A stretch of 64,000 nucleotides of DNA from Lithospermum erythrorhizon. Its lineage: Eukaryota > Streptophyta > Magnoliopsida > Boraginales > Boraginaceae. The stretch lies in the NCBI GenBank assembly GCA_019722365.1, contig JADFUC010000501.1:372001-436000 (forward strand). Reading direction: 5' to 3'. Shown one piece after another: positions 20,683-33,179 of this stretch. Each line of letters starts with the position of its first letter. Positions within the stretch are counted from its first letter, which is position 1. The notes beneath the pieces were generated by a model. It searched no databases, was not told the origin of the DNA, and worked only from the letters and a program-made list of their open reading frames with translations. Both the position numbers and the translations under genes were made by a program.

Positions 20683-22581
20683 TTAGTTAGCAGATGGAGG
20701 TTGCATTATCAAAAAATTATCCCAAAGATTTTTCTCTTGTTGCCTTGTTTGATCATCCAATGCTACTGATGATGTGCTTCCAGGGCACTCAAGTTTTAGC
20801 AAGTTTTCACCACTGTAAGGGAATCCAAAGGCCACATCCTCACCACCATTATGCAGGGTAAAAACATCTACAACCCCATCTTGAGAGTTGTCGTTGAAAA
20901 AGTTTATTTCCGTCTCTTCATTGCCAGCATTTGGGTTCTTTTCTTTAAGTTCTTTGAACATTGAAGACCGCAACAGAAGACCAAGAGCAGTTGGGGACGT
21001 TGGCTTGGTGCTTGAGCCAATGGGAAGCTTTGTTTCAACAATTTCTGGTTTATAGGGGATGGAATAGCCTAAAGTGCTGAAATGATTGGAATTGTTTAAT
21101 GAAAACTCAGAGATGGCTCTTGAATATATTTCATTGGGGTTGATTAGGCCCTCGGTGGCTGGTGGTTGATCTCCTGGTTTTAACCATCTGATGTATGAGC
21201 TTAACTCGAAGTTTGTTACTGCGTTGATTCCTCTGTACTCAATCGCAGCTATATCATAGGCGTGGGCAGCTTCTTCTTGAGTACCTGCGATATCAATATC
21301 CAATTTTTCACCTTGATACATTATGGTTTCATTGGCATGCATGATAAGGGGGAACACAGTTCATGAATTTTCCTTTGGCAGAAAAAAGTTGCAAATTTTC
21401 TCAAACAAAGGTTTATACTTACTGTATGTCCCTAGGTAAAGGTACTTATTTCCAACAGCTCTTCCAATTCTTGCTTCCCATCTACCATTATGATGATGCC
21501 TAGCAACTCCTCTATACTTTGACGCGCCTCGAGCAAAGCCATTGCTTCTCCTGTTTATATTATTGTACACTTCAGTCTCACTTTAGTACAATTCTATACC
21601 ACAGATCATTTCGAGGGGGTAATGGTTGTTACATTACCTTCTCAAGGAGGCTAAGTACTCCCCCCTTGTTACATGTTGCATAATTTCGATCTCTTTTGCA
21701 TAATCAGATATCTGAAGTTGCATTCAAATTACATGATCAGTACAGAATAATGCTATTTATGTAGGGAGTATAATAGAGTGACATTTGGTGTCTGAATTCT
21801 AAATCTCACAGGAAAGTTTGTGAAAGTTGATGTTCCCCAATATTTAGTGGCTGCTAAATCATATGCTCTTGCAGCAGATTCCTCTTCATCATAAGCCCCT
21901 GGGGAGGTTTAACAACAAAGTTAAAGGCCTCATTTTGCCTTTGCATGCATATTTTGTGACATCAATTGATGACTTACCAAGGTAAACTGCTCCATGTCCA
22001 ATTGTTCAAAGTTCAGGATCAAGATACAACGATCAAAACAACGAAGAAATGTGAGTACTATGCATTAAGAAAATGCAATATTACTATTGTTATTTTGCAA
22101 CACTGACCTTGTTTTCCCTTCTTTTTCTGAGTGGCATTCCAGGTTCCTTTGTCCCACAAGTGAGCTTCATACCGCCCCGTCCATCGATGCCTGAATCACA
22201 AAATTATCAAGAATTTAAGATTAGCTAGTTTGAGCCTGAAAAAAGAAAAGGAACATGTAACATAAACCAACACAGAATCATTATCTATAGCCTCGTCAGA
22301 GTCAGAGTAGCACTAATACATCACCTACTAACTCCTCGGAATCTTGAGCTTCTTTTAACCGTACTCGTCGTGGGAGTGGCAGAGGTAGTCTGAGTATCAG
22401 CTTGCAATGCCTGTGATGGCTCTTGACCATCTTGCACTTGGCTGCTGCTTGAGGCTGTTATCAGAGTCCTTCGGCGCCTTTTAACATACTTAACCTCCTG
22501 GACACTCCCCTCCATCACCCCCATTGTACATTTGCTTGAATTCTCTTCAGTTTTTACACTTGACATATTCATCATTTCCAT
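20683..22581 (-). CDS. AP2-type transcription factor, WRINKLED3/4 (ADAP)-like
   Basis: Seven exons give 413 residues: 22325-22581, 22108-22190, 21978-21986, 21810-21898, 21638-21711, 21423-21550 and 20683-21284. It has two AP2 DNA-binding domains. Domain 1 starts at [20 protein letters not shown] and runs on through KKKGKQ-VYL-GAYDEEE. Domain 2 holds [20 protein letters not shown] through [20 protein letters not shown] to [20 protein letters not shown]. The YIRWLKPG linker and linker phrase [19 protein letters not shown] point to the WRI3/WRI4 branch, which activates fatty-acid, cuticle and stress genes, rather than ANT-type factors. The third exon has only 9 nt (TTTACCTTG) and encodes the conserved VYL of AP2 domain 1, a hallmark of this family. 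A basic KYVKRRRR nuclear-localisation signal precedes domain 1. The C-terminal region is acidic and Asn/Ser-rich, fitting an activation domain. Confidence 0.94.
21978..21986 (-). other. 9-nt microexon of the AP2/WRI-like gene
   Basis: Flanked by GGAGCAG on the acceptor side and GTAAGTC on the donor side. Together with the last base of exon 2 it supplies Val-Tyr-Leu plus the first base of a Gly codon. Skipping it would keep frame but remove three domain residues. Confidence 0.88.
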
Positions 22582-23817
22582 TTCTGGTACTCTATATTAG
22601 ATAATAAGCCAAAATGTGATGCTAAACTTGGCTGTTTTGTGATTTTAGTTCATATCTAGAGTTAGTATTTATGTATGTCAGTGATCTTTGTTTTTTTCCA
22701 ATCAACAAGCTGTATTAAAATGATCAAGACAAAACATTAGCGGTTATTTCGGTAATCGAATCCCTTCTCCACCAATAAAAATATTTAGACAAAACTTTGA
22801 CCATAGCTAAAAACAATTTATTCTTTGATGATCGTTGGATATGGTTAAGTCTAACCGCCTCATCCATTCAAAAACAATCACAACATGTTAGATTAGTATG
22901 ATTTCAAATAGATTAACGTTAATAACATGAATCATTTCGTTGAACAAACACATAGATGAAAAAAGTTTTAAGGGGATGCTGTGACTTTGACTAATTACGA
23001 AACAGACAATGTGATTTCTTCGTAGTGAACAATGAAATCATGGTATTTTTTGTTGGTTGTAATCTTATTGTTTCCACCTTTATTCAAAATGGTATGCCAA
23101 TTTAAGTACTCCATTTTGTTTTAATAAAAAAATTCAGTAACCCCGAAAAGAAACACAGGTTTGCAAAGATAATGTATTTTTTTACAGAGATAGTTTTCTT
23201 GAAGTGAGGTAAATATAAATAGTTATGTAATGATTTGTAAACACTTCTATGTGCTTACATAATTTGTTTCAATCATTTTAACAACCATAACAATATAATT
23301 TACGCCACTTAACAAAAAAACTTGATTTGGTTTGATTTATCATCATTATTACAAACATGATCGACAAGTGGAATTAAAAGAAGTATTGATTTGATTTTGT
23401 GTATCTTCATTAATATAAACATAATCATCAAGTCGAATTAAAAGAAGCCTTAATTTGGTTTGGTTTATCTTCATTATTATAAACATGATCGTCAAGTCGA
23501 ATTAGACATTCATATTATATGATAATGAATTATAAACATGTAGGTTGTTAATGAAAAGCTTATTTCAAACAAACACATAAATCCTAGAACCAGCTGTTGA
23601 CATTGCCCAAAAACCAAGTACATAAGTTTCAAACATAATAATGTCATATAAGTATAAGTTCAACCACTCGACACAAAATGAAAAGAGTAATTTGATACCA
23701 TACTAAAAAACTAGTTTCAAAAGTAACTTCTTTGGCATATTATTGACGATAACCAAGCTTTCCACAACCCTCACCACTGGAAACACATACATATGCAGAC
23801 TATATTACATATGGGCA
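22582..23817. other. intergenic: AP2 promoter and RCD1-like 3' region
   Basis: No gene is seen. The left part is the AP2/WRI-like upstream region. A three-unit minisatellite occupies 23321-23509. The 3' untranslated region of the RCD1-like gene presumably ends within the last few hundred bases. Confidence 0.4.
23321..23509. repeat. 63-bp minisatellite, three units
   Basis: Units at 23321-23383, 23384-23447 and 23448-23509 share the pattern ttgatttggtttgatttatc, attataaacatgatc and caagtcgaattaaaagaag, with about 10-15 percent divergence by eye. Confidence 0.8.
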
Positions 23818-26800
23818 TCAAAAACCACCAGATTTTCCAGGCTCCCTCGACGTTACCAAGCCAATCTGAGATTGAGAAGGTACCTGCAAATGGAACGAGG
23901 CAAAAACTATTAAAGGACTACTAAGGAGGCCGTGTCATGTTTTTTGTGTTGGGGTCTCAATCCCATAGAAGTTAACGCATCATGTTACACGACTAGATAG
24001 TTTGGAACATGATTTCATGGCACTTCCGAATTTGGCCATCAATCATATGCAGCAGCATTAACACAGACAGACAAGTACACGATTTTATATGTTTCTTCTC
24101 ACCATTCTGCTACTAAAAGCCTAAAATGGGTTTTACAGAACCAGTGGCATGATTGAACAGTGTTCAATCAAATAGACTAATTTCTGTCCCCCAGTAAAGA
24201 TTAGCATGTGTTCTAAAAAATAGACTATTCTGTCCACCAGTAAAGATTAGCATGTGTTATAAGTTGCAGTAATATATCCCCGGTGCAGATTGAGAGAATA
24301 AAAGGGGATAATATTGCACGATCGTCTAAAGACCTAAGTACCCGATTATAAATACATATTGTGTGAAGGAAATCTGACATTTGCAGATTTTGTGATTCAC
24401 ATAAAAAAACTGTCAGGACTCGAACCAAAATACACAGAGGAAAGCTGTAGTTAGCCTTCAAAATCCCAGGATAGCCAAAATTAGTTTTCAGCACAAAAGT
24501 TGCATATGTAGTGAAAAGAATAAAACCACACAAAAGGGAAAATATATTAAACTAAAACATATGATTTCTAATACCTTATTCTGAAGACTTGTAAGGGTAG
24601 ATTTCAGTAAAGTATCACCAACAGCTAACCTCAACTTCGTGATGAAGTCTACCCGGCTGATCTTCTTATTCTGTAAATCAACGGAATAAAATAAATAGAA
24701 ATGAAGTTCGAAAATATAAAAAATGAAAATTGGAAGTTGGCCTGCTGCAATATTGGTATACCTGATACAACCCGTAATGCCATTTCACAAGCTGCATGTC
24801 CTTTTCAGATACTTTGCTCGAAATAGCATCTATCAAGACAGGAAAGGGCATCCAAGGTGAATTCGGCAACCTTGCTGGGCGTGATGCAAGATGAGAGGAT
24901 GATTTCCCTTGGGTATTCGCAGTAGAAACCTGATGAAAGCTGCCCCTCTAAAGATGGGAGGCAGGAAATGACGGTAAAAGAACCTCTACAAAATTTACTA
25001 CAAAAAAACAGCTCGACATGCAAAAAAGCACACTGGAACTAAAACTCAATCCACAAATAACGAAAAACATCAACAGACCGGAAAACTAAAGACATTTGTA
25101 AGAGAAATCTTGTTTACAACTCACTCAGTGGCAGTTAACTAATCAGATTATTCCACATAGGAATAGAAGATAGCATACTAGATCAGTCGAGCAGACACGA
25201 AACAACAATTACAGTAAAAGAAAAGATATGCATATTCTTTAATTTATTAAAGGCCAGCTGGTTATTTAATATTGAACTTAAGGAGAAAATACTACATGCA
25301 GCTACATTTAACAATGCGTGCACGGGTTGCAGGCTATAGAGTGTTTCATGCTGAGTGGTTGGGCATACACATTGATGAAGGTTTTCCAGCACCAATAAAA
25401 CATATCCTTAGATGAATTGCACCAAAATGGATCTTAAGCTCATCAATCAGAAACAATTTCTTGAAACACATTCAGTTCTTCACCCTCAAAACAATTGAAA
25501 CCTTCAATTTTCCAAAGGTTTAATTTCCTGTATGCCCCCAACTTTTCCAATGTTTCATTTTAGGGACTGGACTTCTTCATGTGGTAATTTAAAAAAGTTC
25601 GCGACAGTAGGAATTTGGAACATGTAGACCTCCAGCCCTCAAAATGAAACAATCGCAATAGTTGGGGATATATGGAATTACGCCTTTTCTAAATCCTCAG
25701 GAGCAAGACATGTAACATATCAGGATATATTTCACTTATACATGGGTTTTATGACTTTTATCAAATATCTCCAGCCCCATTATCAAAAGCCAATTCATCA
25801 CGAATCAATTGGAGATAACCTGGTGGTGTCAAAATGGACACATTCTCTGATAGCTTGCAGTTTCAGCACAGATGAAGAAACATTTGGTGAACTCCAACTG
25901 ATTGAAGTAATAACCAACGATCGTTTGCAATAAGAGTCCCATGCTTTGCGACATGAAATCTCTGTATCCTACCTTGAATGCACTTTTCATTAAGTCTCTT
26001 GGGTAACATGCTTAAGAGCAATAACCATTCAATTACCCAACTCCAGGGAATTCAGTATAAACTCAGAGCTTCTACATGAAGAATGATAAGAGAGGTCTCT
26101 TCTATTGATGCATAAACACATAATTACTCTCTAACTTCCACGACATTCGATCAGCTCATCCATGAATGCACCAAGCTAACTCTTCTCTTTTTCAAGTGGC
26201 TGAGACATTTATATTTCAAAAAGAAAAAAGAAAAAAGCAAATTCTGGTGCCCATATGAGGAATCTAAGCTACAGAGTCTAAAATTAACATTGCAGAATCC
26301 TAGAGATCAACTTCAGAAACAGGAAAAAGATCATAATATTAATCAAAGAATTGTTGAGAGCTAAAAAATCAGAATTCTCTGTATTCTATTGGCAACCCTA
26401 GAATAAAGCTAGATTAAAAAGGGATATATAGGACAAAGTCAATAGCAGCCAAACTTAACTCTTAAAAGAAATTAAATGAAGGGAACAGATTGATTGGAAA
26501 AAAACTCATCAAGTCAGGTGAAGAGAATCTAACTGTACCTGGGCATGAACAACTTGAGAACAATTGGTAACCCCTGAAACATCCATTCTGTTTCCATTAA
26601 GTAGACCTGCTAGAACAAAATTAGATCTCAATTGCCAAAGAAAGGCTAAATCTGGAATTTTCTCAAAGACACCATGAAGGCACAGTTACCCTCAATCCCT
26701 CAAAAATGAATTGAGATTATTCTGAAGGTAATAACTATTATTTTCACAACCCACTAAAACTAATTTAGTCAAAAACAGCCTTCAACATCATGACAGGCTT

Positions 26801-28664
26801 ATGGATAAATCAAGAAAGAAAAAGGTGTACGGTCCTGCAGGTTAATTTCCCATAACTCAAGTACCAACAAAAAGGGGAAAAAATGTCCCTGAGAAATAAA
26901 AAGCACATCAGCATCCAATCATCACCTTTAGAATCAGAAGGTATCTTGAAACTAACGGCATACTCTGGGTAGATATGGGTATTCATGTTCATGCTCCAAA
27001 CTATATACTGTTTAGGGTTCTGGCGATCATCGACACCACTATCGTAATCATCACTACTTGGATGAAACTGTTTTGATGCAGGATGAACATGCTCCATTGT
27101 CCCCATAATTACGCGACATAGTAAGACATTTCCCATCCCATTTTCGTCAACATCAAATAAGGTTTCACTGAAAAAAGGAGAAAGGAAAAGTTAAAGAGTA
27201 CTGTTTCTGCAATGCAAGAAAAAAACCAATCTTAGTCAATAGAATAAAGCACATTTATCAAAGTGAAATTCTTTAAATGTCTGAACAATGAGAACTTATA
27301 ACTGAAAACTAAAGGATGATGAGAACACCGAAGGATGATGAGAACACCGAATACAGAGTTCTCCTATGCCCAACACAAAGAAAACAATCCAAGTAGATCC
27401 AGATTATAACATGCATATTAGATTCATAGATTGGTATCAGCCATACCATGGAGCAAGGATTGGAACATTAATGGAATAATGATTACAAAAGAAACTCACA
27501 GAAGGTTGAGTCCAGTAACAACACATCTAACCTGATATTTGTGCAGCTTACAGGGATAAGATGAACACCTATCCCATAAGATGACATTATATTGGAAGTC
27601 ATGTGACATCCAAGACCATAATTCATCGCACTATCAACTGCTCCTTTTGGAAACGGAAGCCACGCATAATGGACATTTGCATCACCCCGTAGTCTTTTAA
27701 CAATATCCACTTGTTTCTGGAATAGTTCCCGTCGACCTTCTGCCACGGCACTTGAGCCACAATGCAAGGCAACTATTTCTCCACCAACAAATGAGCCAAT
27801 GCCCCTAGAGAACATTTTCTTCACGGCATCAGCATCTAAATGTTCCACTTTTGGTACAATTTTCTTGGGAACATCTACCATTCTCTTACTCTCTTCACAA
27901 TCTTCCACAAAGTGCTCATTTTCACGTACACTGCTAATAACATCTTCTGCATCAAATCTTCCTTCAGCAGATTTACGAGAGACTTTAACATGAGCAGCGA
28001 TAGCATTTGATTCTCCAGTCGACTCTTTCAGATTAAATATATCTGACCCACTAATTTCAATCTCAAGTTTTAATTTCAAGTCATGTGATCCATGATGTTC
28101 TGTCACCAAATGATCATTATCTGATCCAAGTTCATAACGGCTACAGTCGTTAAAGTTATCATCAGTAAAAATTTCAGGGAAGTAACAAGACCCTGCTTCA
28201 TCAATCCATGCAATGGGTTGCTGAACACCAGTATCTAAGTGCATCCGGATCATGTGCAAGAAGTCTAGCAAAAACAAATCACCATCTATATTTACCTCCA
28301 TCACTGCAGTCTTTGTTTGCATTTCCTTCTTGATTAATGCAACAACATCATGAGGGAGATCAACCCAAACACCATTTTCAGAGTACATTATTCTTTGGGG
28401 AGGCCCTGAATTCTTAAAGTTCAAATAGTATCTCTGTAGTGATTTTCCGAGATTGAAAGAGAAACTGGAACACTTGCTTCCCGGGCCATCAAGCTTCTGC
28501 CGCTTAACAAGGGGGTGTGGCAGTGAATTCAGAGCAGAGAGTAAAGGCACTGCCATGCCGGCAGCACCAGAGAAGTATGATTCACCATTATCTGTCCTCC
28601 TCCTCTTCAAGTCAACATTACCCAGCATACCACTATCCAACACCTTTGCGAATTTTGTTTCCAT
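23818..28664 (-). CDS. RCD1/SRO1-type inactive PARP (WWE-PARP-RST protein)
   Basis: Six coding exons give 590 residues: 27532-28664, 26926-27167, 26539-26606, 24762-24929, 24575-24670 and 23818-23883; Arabidopsis RCD1 is about the same size. RCD1/SRO1 proteins are nuclear hubs that bind many transcription factors and modulate oxidative-stress, hormone and cell-death responses. The WWE domain lies about residues 74-166 ([15 protein letters not shown] through LLDFLHM to [16 protein letters not shown]). A PARP-like domain runs about 275-455 ([20 protein letters not shown] through [14 protein letters not shown] to [20 protein letters not shown]). The C-terminal RST domain begins [18 protein letters not shown]. 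Basic clusters KRRR and KRQK fit nuclear import. I chose [12 protein letters not shown] at 28664 because it matches the family N-terminus and lies 9 nt inside a probable leader-exon acceptor. In-frame Met codons at 28679 and 28682 would sit in the intron. Confidence 0.95.
24171..24262. repeat. 46-bp tandem duplication in RCD1-like intron 5
   Basis: Two adjacent copies (24171-24216 and 24219-24262) share tagacta, ctgtcc, ccagtaaagattagcatgtg and ttataa, with a two-base gap and few changes. Confidence 0.8.
25514..25687. mobile_element. fold-back MITE-like element in RCD1-like intron 3
   Basis: The first about 57 bp, from aaaggtttaatttcc through gcccccaacttttcc to catttt-agggactgg, are imperfectly inverted in the last about 57 bp, from ccagccctcaaaatgaaac to ggaattacgccttt. 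The arms leave a loop of about 60 bp. No coding capacity. The target duplication is not clear. Confidence 0.65.
27313..27352. repeat. 20-bp tandem duplication in RCD1-like intron 1
   Basis: The phrase aggatgatgagaacaccga occurs twice back to back, upstream of the exon 2 acceptor. It looks recent because the copies are identical. Confidence 0.8.
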
Positions 28665-29604
28665 TCCTACCAGCTGCATCAACTACTATATGAAGATAAA
28701 GAGCCAAAGTGTTGACTTCAAACTTTACACAAGCGAATGTTACTAAAGTCTCAGGACATTGCCATTGGGCCCTGCATTGCCAAGTTCCAACAGAAACAAA
28801 AATCAACAAAGGTCAACTTGAAAGTAAGTTCAAGTAAAAATAAATCCAATCACTAAAAAGAGTTCAGAAAACCCCATTTAGTGCCACAAATTATCCATGG
28901 TACTACGTCAAGACAGTGTTTCAAAAAACACAATAATTTGTACAAACAATTTGCACTTGGCTATGTCATAACATGTAACATAAAAAACGTTGCAACGGCC
29001 ATCATATATTCAAACAGTAAGAAAACAGCGACGAATGATGAAGAAATTAATATTTCCACAATTTAAGTAATTACACACCAACGCTGTCATTCAAGTTTCA
29101 AATAAAAGTGATTCCTTTACCATGAAGACTCGTGATGCATTGAATAATAGTACGGACATAACACCATCACCAACAAATAAAATCTTTATGAATAACCTTT
29201 CTGGTCCATCTATGACATTTCGAAACAGCAGCGACACAATGAAAAGAAAAGACTACAAAGCCTTCCAGTTCATTATAATCCAGCTATAGTCTTACTTAAC
29301 AGATAGCTTCTCATCACTAATCGCTCATCCTAGATTTAAATTTGCTTCCATTCATGAAGTATCACCAAAAAGAATCTTTACATAATCATACACGCATACA
29401 AAACCAAACATTTATCCACTTAAACCCAAAATAAAAAACTTCCCTAATTCAACCAAATAGATTCAGATTCTCCAAGTCTGACCTTAATTTCAAAATGTAA
29501 AGATCCCGAATTGACCAATTCTAAAAAAGACCATAACTTTAGCTTCAGATCAACGAATTTAACAAAAATAGACATACAGCCATACTCGTACAAACAAAAT
29601 CACA

Positions 29605-30420
29605 AATAAACATCAGCATATATGCATGAAACCAACAATAATTACAAGTAGCTGCTACAATTAGATATAAACAACATCATGAATCAATAAATATATATGT
29701 TACGGAATAAAAATCCCCAATTGAACAATCCTAAAACCGCCTTTAGATCATAAATTTATCCACTTAAACCCAAAAGAAAAAATATTGTTGCATAAAATCA
29801 ACAAAAAATTACAATTAAATATAACTAATATCATAAATTAATAAATATATATATTACAAAATAATTTAGCTTCAGATCAACGAATTAACCCCAAATTAAC
29901 ACAATAACATACTCATACAAACTAAGTCACATATAAACATCAGCATATATTCATAAAATCAATAAAAATTACATTAAGCTACTACAATTAAATATAAGCA
30001 ATCTCATTTATTAATAAACATCAGCATATATGATAAAATCAACTTAATAATTACATGTAGCTACTACAATTAAACATAAACAATCTCATATATTAATAAA
30101 TCGGCATATATGCATAAAATGAACAATAATTACATATAGCAATACAATTAAATATAAGCAATCTCATATATTAAAAACATATACATATATATAAACATCC
30201 CAGCATATATGCATAAAATCAACAAAAATTACAAGTAGCAATGATAATTAAATATAAACAATCTCATATATTAATAAAATATATATAAACATCAGCATAT
30301 ATTCATAAAATCAAGAGAAATTACAAGTAGCAACTACAATTAAATATCATATAACAAAAAACATATATACATATATAAACATCATCATATATGCATAAAA
30401 TAGCTACTACAATTAAACAT
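29605..30420. repeat. AT-rich minisatellite, about seven diverged units
   Basis: A unit of about 80-95 bp recurs: ataaacatcagcatatatgc, then ataaaatcaacaataattac, gtagctactacaattaaata, and taaacaatctcatatattaa. Anchors occur near 29608, 29936, 30018, 30100, 30193, 30286 and 30378. The first unit is separated from the others by about 230 bp of related but less regular sequence. Confidence 0.8.
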
Positions 30421-30472
30421 AGATCTTAGCCGCACTTAAAAGCCGAGTACTCTACCGTTGAGTTAGCAACCC
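30421..30472 (-). pseudogene. plastid trnK-UUU 5' exon fragment (NUPT)
   Basis: On the minus strand 30472-30436 reads as the 37-nt 5' exon of chloroplast trnK-UUU, starting GGGTTGCTAACTCAACGG and ending TCGGCTTTTAA. It continues into GTGCGGCTAAGATC, like the start of its group II intron. Neither the 3' exon nor further plastid flanks are recognisable, so this is a short plastid-to-nucleus insertion and not a functional tRNA. Confidence 0.75.
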
Positions 30473-30879
30473 CTGAAAAATTAATATTGAATGAAGTAGA
30501 TCCGTAAGAAAAGAAGTCGACAGATAGGTTAAATACAGCAACGAATCTGAACAAGATGAAGCATCTAGCTCTTGCTCAAAAGTCAAACCCTAATAAACAA
30601 AAAAGTCAAAATTGATCAAAATTCAAACCCTAGAGAGTTGAAGATGATGATGAATAAGGAAAAGTCAAAATTAATGAGATTGAGGAAAATGGGGTTTCTT
30701 TACCTTAATACTATTGCTTGAGGGTCACGATTAGGGGGGGTGTTCGATTTGGTCAAAATGAATAAAAAGTAAACCAAAGGCGGTGAAATTTGGGGGAAAC
30801 GAGTCGGTTTCATAAATGGCTGGCTTGGAAGAGGGGTTGTACTCTCTAGCCATTTGAACGAGTCGAACACTTGTCAGGT

Positions 30880-32934
30880 TTCACTTCATATTGACTTGAT
30901 TTGAGTATTTTCGTTAATAAAATTTAATTTTTAAATTGTCGAGTGCGTGTTGTTAATACGTATCGGCACTGCAAAACTGATATGATATCATAAAAATGAC
31001 AATCGATACAAAAAGTTTTAGAAAGATGCATAATTGAGAGTAAAATGTTATTACAGAAAAATTAAGTGTGAAAATTTTGGTAAAAGAGAAGTCGAAATGG
31101 TGGATTATGTGGCCCAGAAATCATTTCAATGAATTCATACATCATCTAATGAACAACGACATGTGGTGCATTGTTGGATGCAGAGACATATATATATGAA
31201 CTTGACGTTCATGTGCTTTGTTAAGAATAAGATGTCGCCAATTATCAACTCCATTTCGATTGGCACCTTGTATTATCCACTAAGAATATTAATAAATTAC
31301 TCACATTTATCTTAAATTCAATTCCCTGTAATTAAGAGGATGTAACGTATGTAAACACTTCTCCTTTGCATGTGTGCCCAAGCTCCCATTTGTTTTTCAT
31401 TTCCATGGCTGGCAATTATCCAGAACATGAGGTAAAGTGCCACATCTCGTGAAATGCCACACTAGTTTATCCCTCATCGACACTCTACCCAACGGAATCG
31501 CCAGAACAACCTTCGCCTCAACACTCCCCCACTGCCTCCTCTACCAACCGACTATCCCAATTTCCATTTCGCATTAGTTGTACAACCCATTTCAGTTCAG
31601 GGTCCTCCCCTCCAATAACTTTAAAGAGCGTTAATGCTCCTTTATCCCCACCCTCCACCTAGTGCCCTTAAGTAATGTCTTTATTTCTTTCGAGAGCCCA
31701 GTTATCGAGTTCGGCTTTTAAATAGTCGGAAATTGATAAAATTCTGATTTTAATTGGCATTCAGCTTTTATTTGAATTGAAATTAAGTATGTTAGAGAGA
31801 AATATTATGTATTGATATATTTTTACTCAAGAAAATCAAAATTAAGTATGTTGAATAAGATGTCGCCAATTATCAAAATTAAGTATGTTGAAAATATTAT
31901 GTATTGATATAACTTAGCATTAAAATTATTTGAGCTCATAATTGTAAAAATCAACTCATTAAAATCGAAATGTGACAATCTTTTTAGGCACCGAGGGAGT
32001 ATTACCAATGTTAATACTTAGATGTAATATATATTAAATGTTCTGACATATTATTAATAGACATTGTTAATTTAACAATTATAAATTTTATTTGTCTAGT
32101 CGAGTATAAGTCTCGAAATCGATCGAGTTTAAAACTAAAGTTTGAGGTTCGGGTTGAAGCACCGAGTCGAGTAATTCAAATTGAATCATATGAGGCTTTT
32201 GATCCATCGAGGCTCAGTACATGGCTTATGTATCTTTTCGGTGTTGATATAAAATGGGATACAATGAGATATAATGCAATAAATGAAGGGGTCATGAATG
32301 GAGGTGTAGAAAGTTAAAAGCTAATTTCGAAGCAAGTATTGTTGCTCGGACGTTTCGAGGTCGGTGCTCGAGAATGTTTAATCAGATTAATATTAGAGTT
32401 TTCTTTCATGGATACGATTTAAACTCCAATACTCTTAGAAACTTATGACAAAACCTAAATATATTTAGCCAGTCTTGCTATTTCTTCTTATATCTATGCT
32501 AACCTGAGATTTAATTTAAACGGACAAAAGGTAAGTCATTATTTCATATCTCCATATCTCTAAGGTGACGATCAATGGGCGAAATTGCAACCTTCGCCTC
32601 GCCATCCGCACAATATGGTGCCGTGCCACACCATCATGGGCCGGCACCGTGCCACGACTTATTGATTTTAATTATTAACTATTAAATAATGTAAAGTTGA
32701 AGGAAATGACGTTGATACTCCAACATAGAATAGTATCGGAGAAAATAATCCTTATTTAGTTTTCCCAATTTTAAATTTTAAAGTGTGTAAATTTCAGACT
32801 TCGAGGTTATAAAATCAATAGAAAGAAACAAATTAAACTATAATGTGTGCTAAATTAGCATCAACATGTAACTGGAGAATTCTAAAATGTTTTATCACGA
32901 TAAAAAGGAGGAAATATTGTTTTAACGAAAAAAT
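30880..32934. other. intergenic, repeat-derived filler
   Basis: No gene is supported. It contains a 23-bp exact direct repeat (31226-31248 and 31854-31876) and, around 31780-31915, a local duplication of a phrase aaattaagtatgttg followed by tattatgtattgatata. GC-richer patches at 31440-31660 and 32570-32660 are not recognised. Confidence 0.4.
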
Positions 32935-33008
32935 TGGCCCATGCAGGTCTCGAACCTGCGACCTTCGCGTTATTAGCACGACGCTCTAACCAACTGAGCT
33001 AATGGGCC
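32935..33008 (-). tRNA. tRNA-Ile (anticodon AAU)
   Basis: The 74-nt minus-strand gene folds as a complete cloverleaf. The acceptor stem pairs GGCCCAT with ATGGGCC and leaves A as discriminator. The A box reads TAGCTCAGTTGG and the B box GGTTCGAGACC. The anticodon loop is CTAATAA with anticodon AAT, isoleucine. There is no intron and no encoded CCA, as expected for a eukaryotic nuclear gene. A T run follows within about 10-15 bases on its 3' side, suitable for Pol III termination. Confidence 0.95.
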
Positions 33009-33179
33009 AACATGTTGTACTTGCTACTTTACTGTTATAATTACAAGTTTATCTAATTTTACTTCTTACAACCAAAAGATGATAGCTATCGTGGAAAGAT
33101 TAAAAAACTCTACTGTTGAAAGATAAACCATAAATTATTCAAGTCTATAGAATATTAATACATTACCTAGTAAAAGAGT

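Larger units (their letters stand above)
28674..30704 (-). other. probable 5'-leader intron of the RCD1-like gene
   Basis: A GATGCAG acceptor ends at 28674, 9 nt before the chosen ATG. The best upstream donor is ATTAAG/GTAAAG at 30704, preceded by a leader-like stretch and a drop in AT content. The 2-kb interval is AT-rich and holds a minisatellite and a plastid trnK fragment. The donor choice is an inference; a nearer non-coding exon is not excluded. Confidence 0.45.

Noticed and set aside
28679..28684. Upstream Met codons as the RCD1 start
   Set aside because: They lie within or before a GATGCAG acceptor that probably ends a leader intron, and the protein from 28664 matches the family N-terminus.
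30421..30472. Functional tRNA-Lys gene
   Set aside because: Only the 5' exon of the split plastid gene is present, with no TpsiC arm or 3' acceptor strand.
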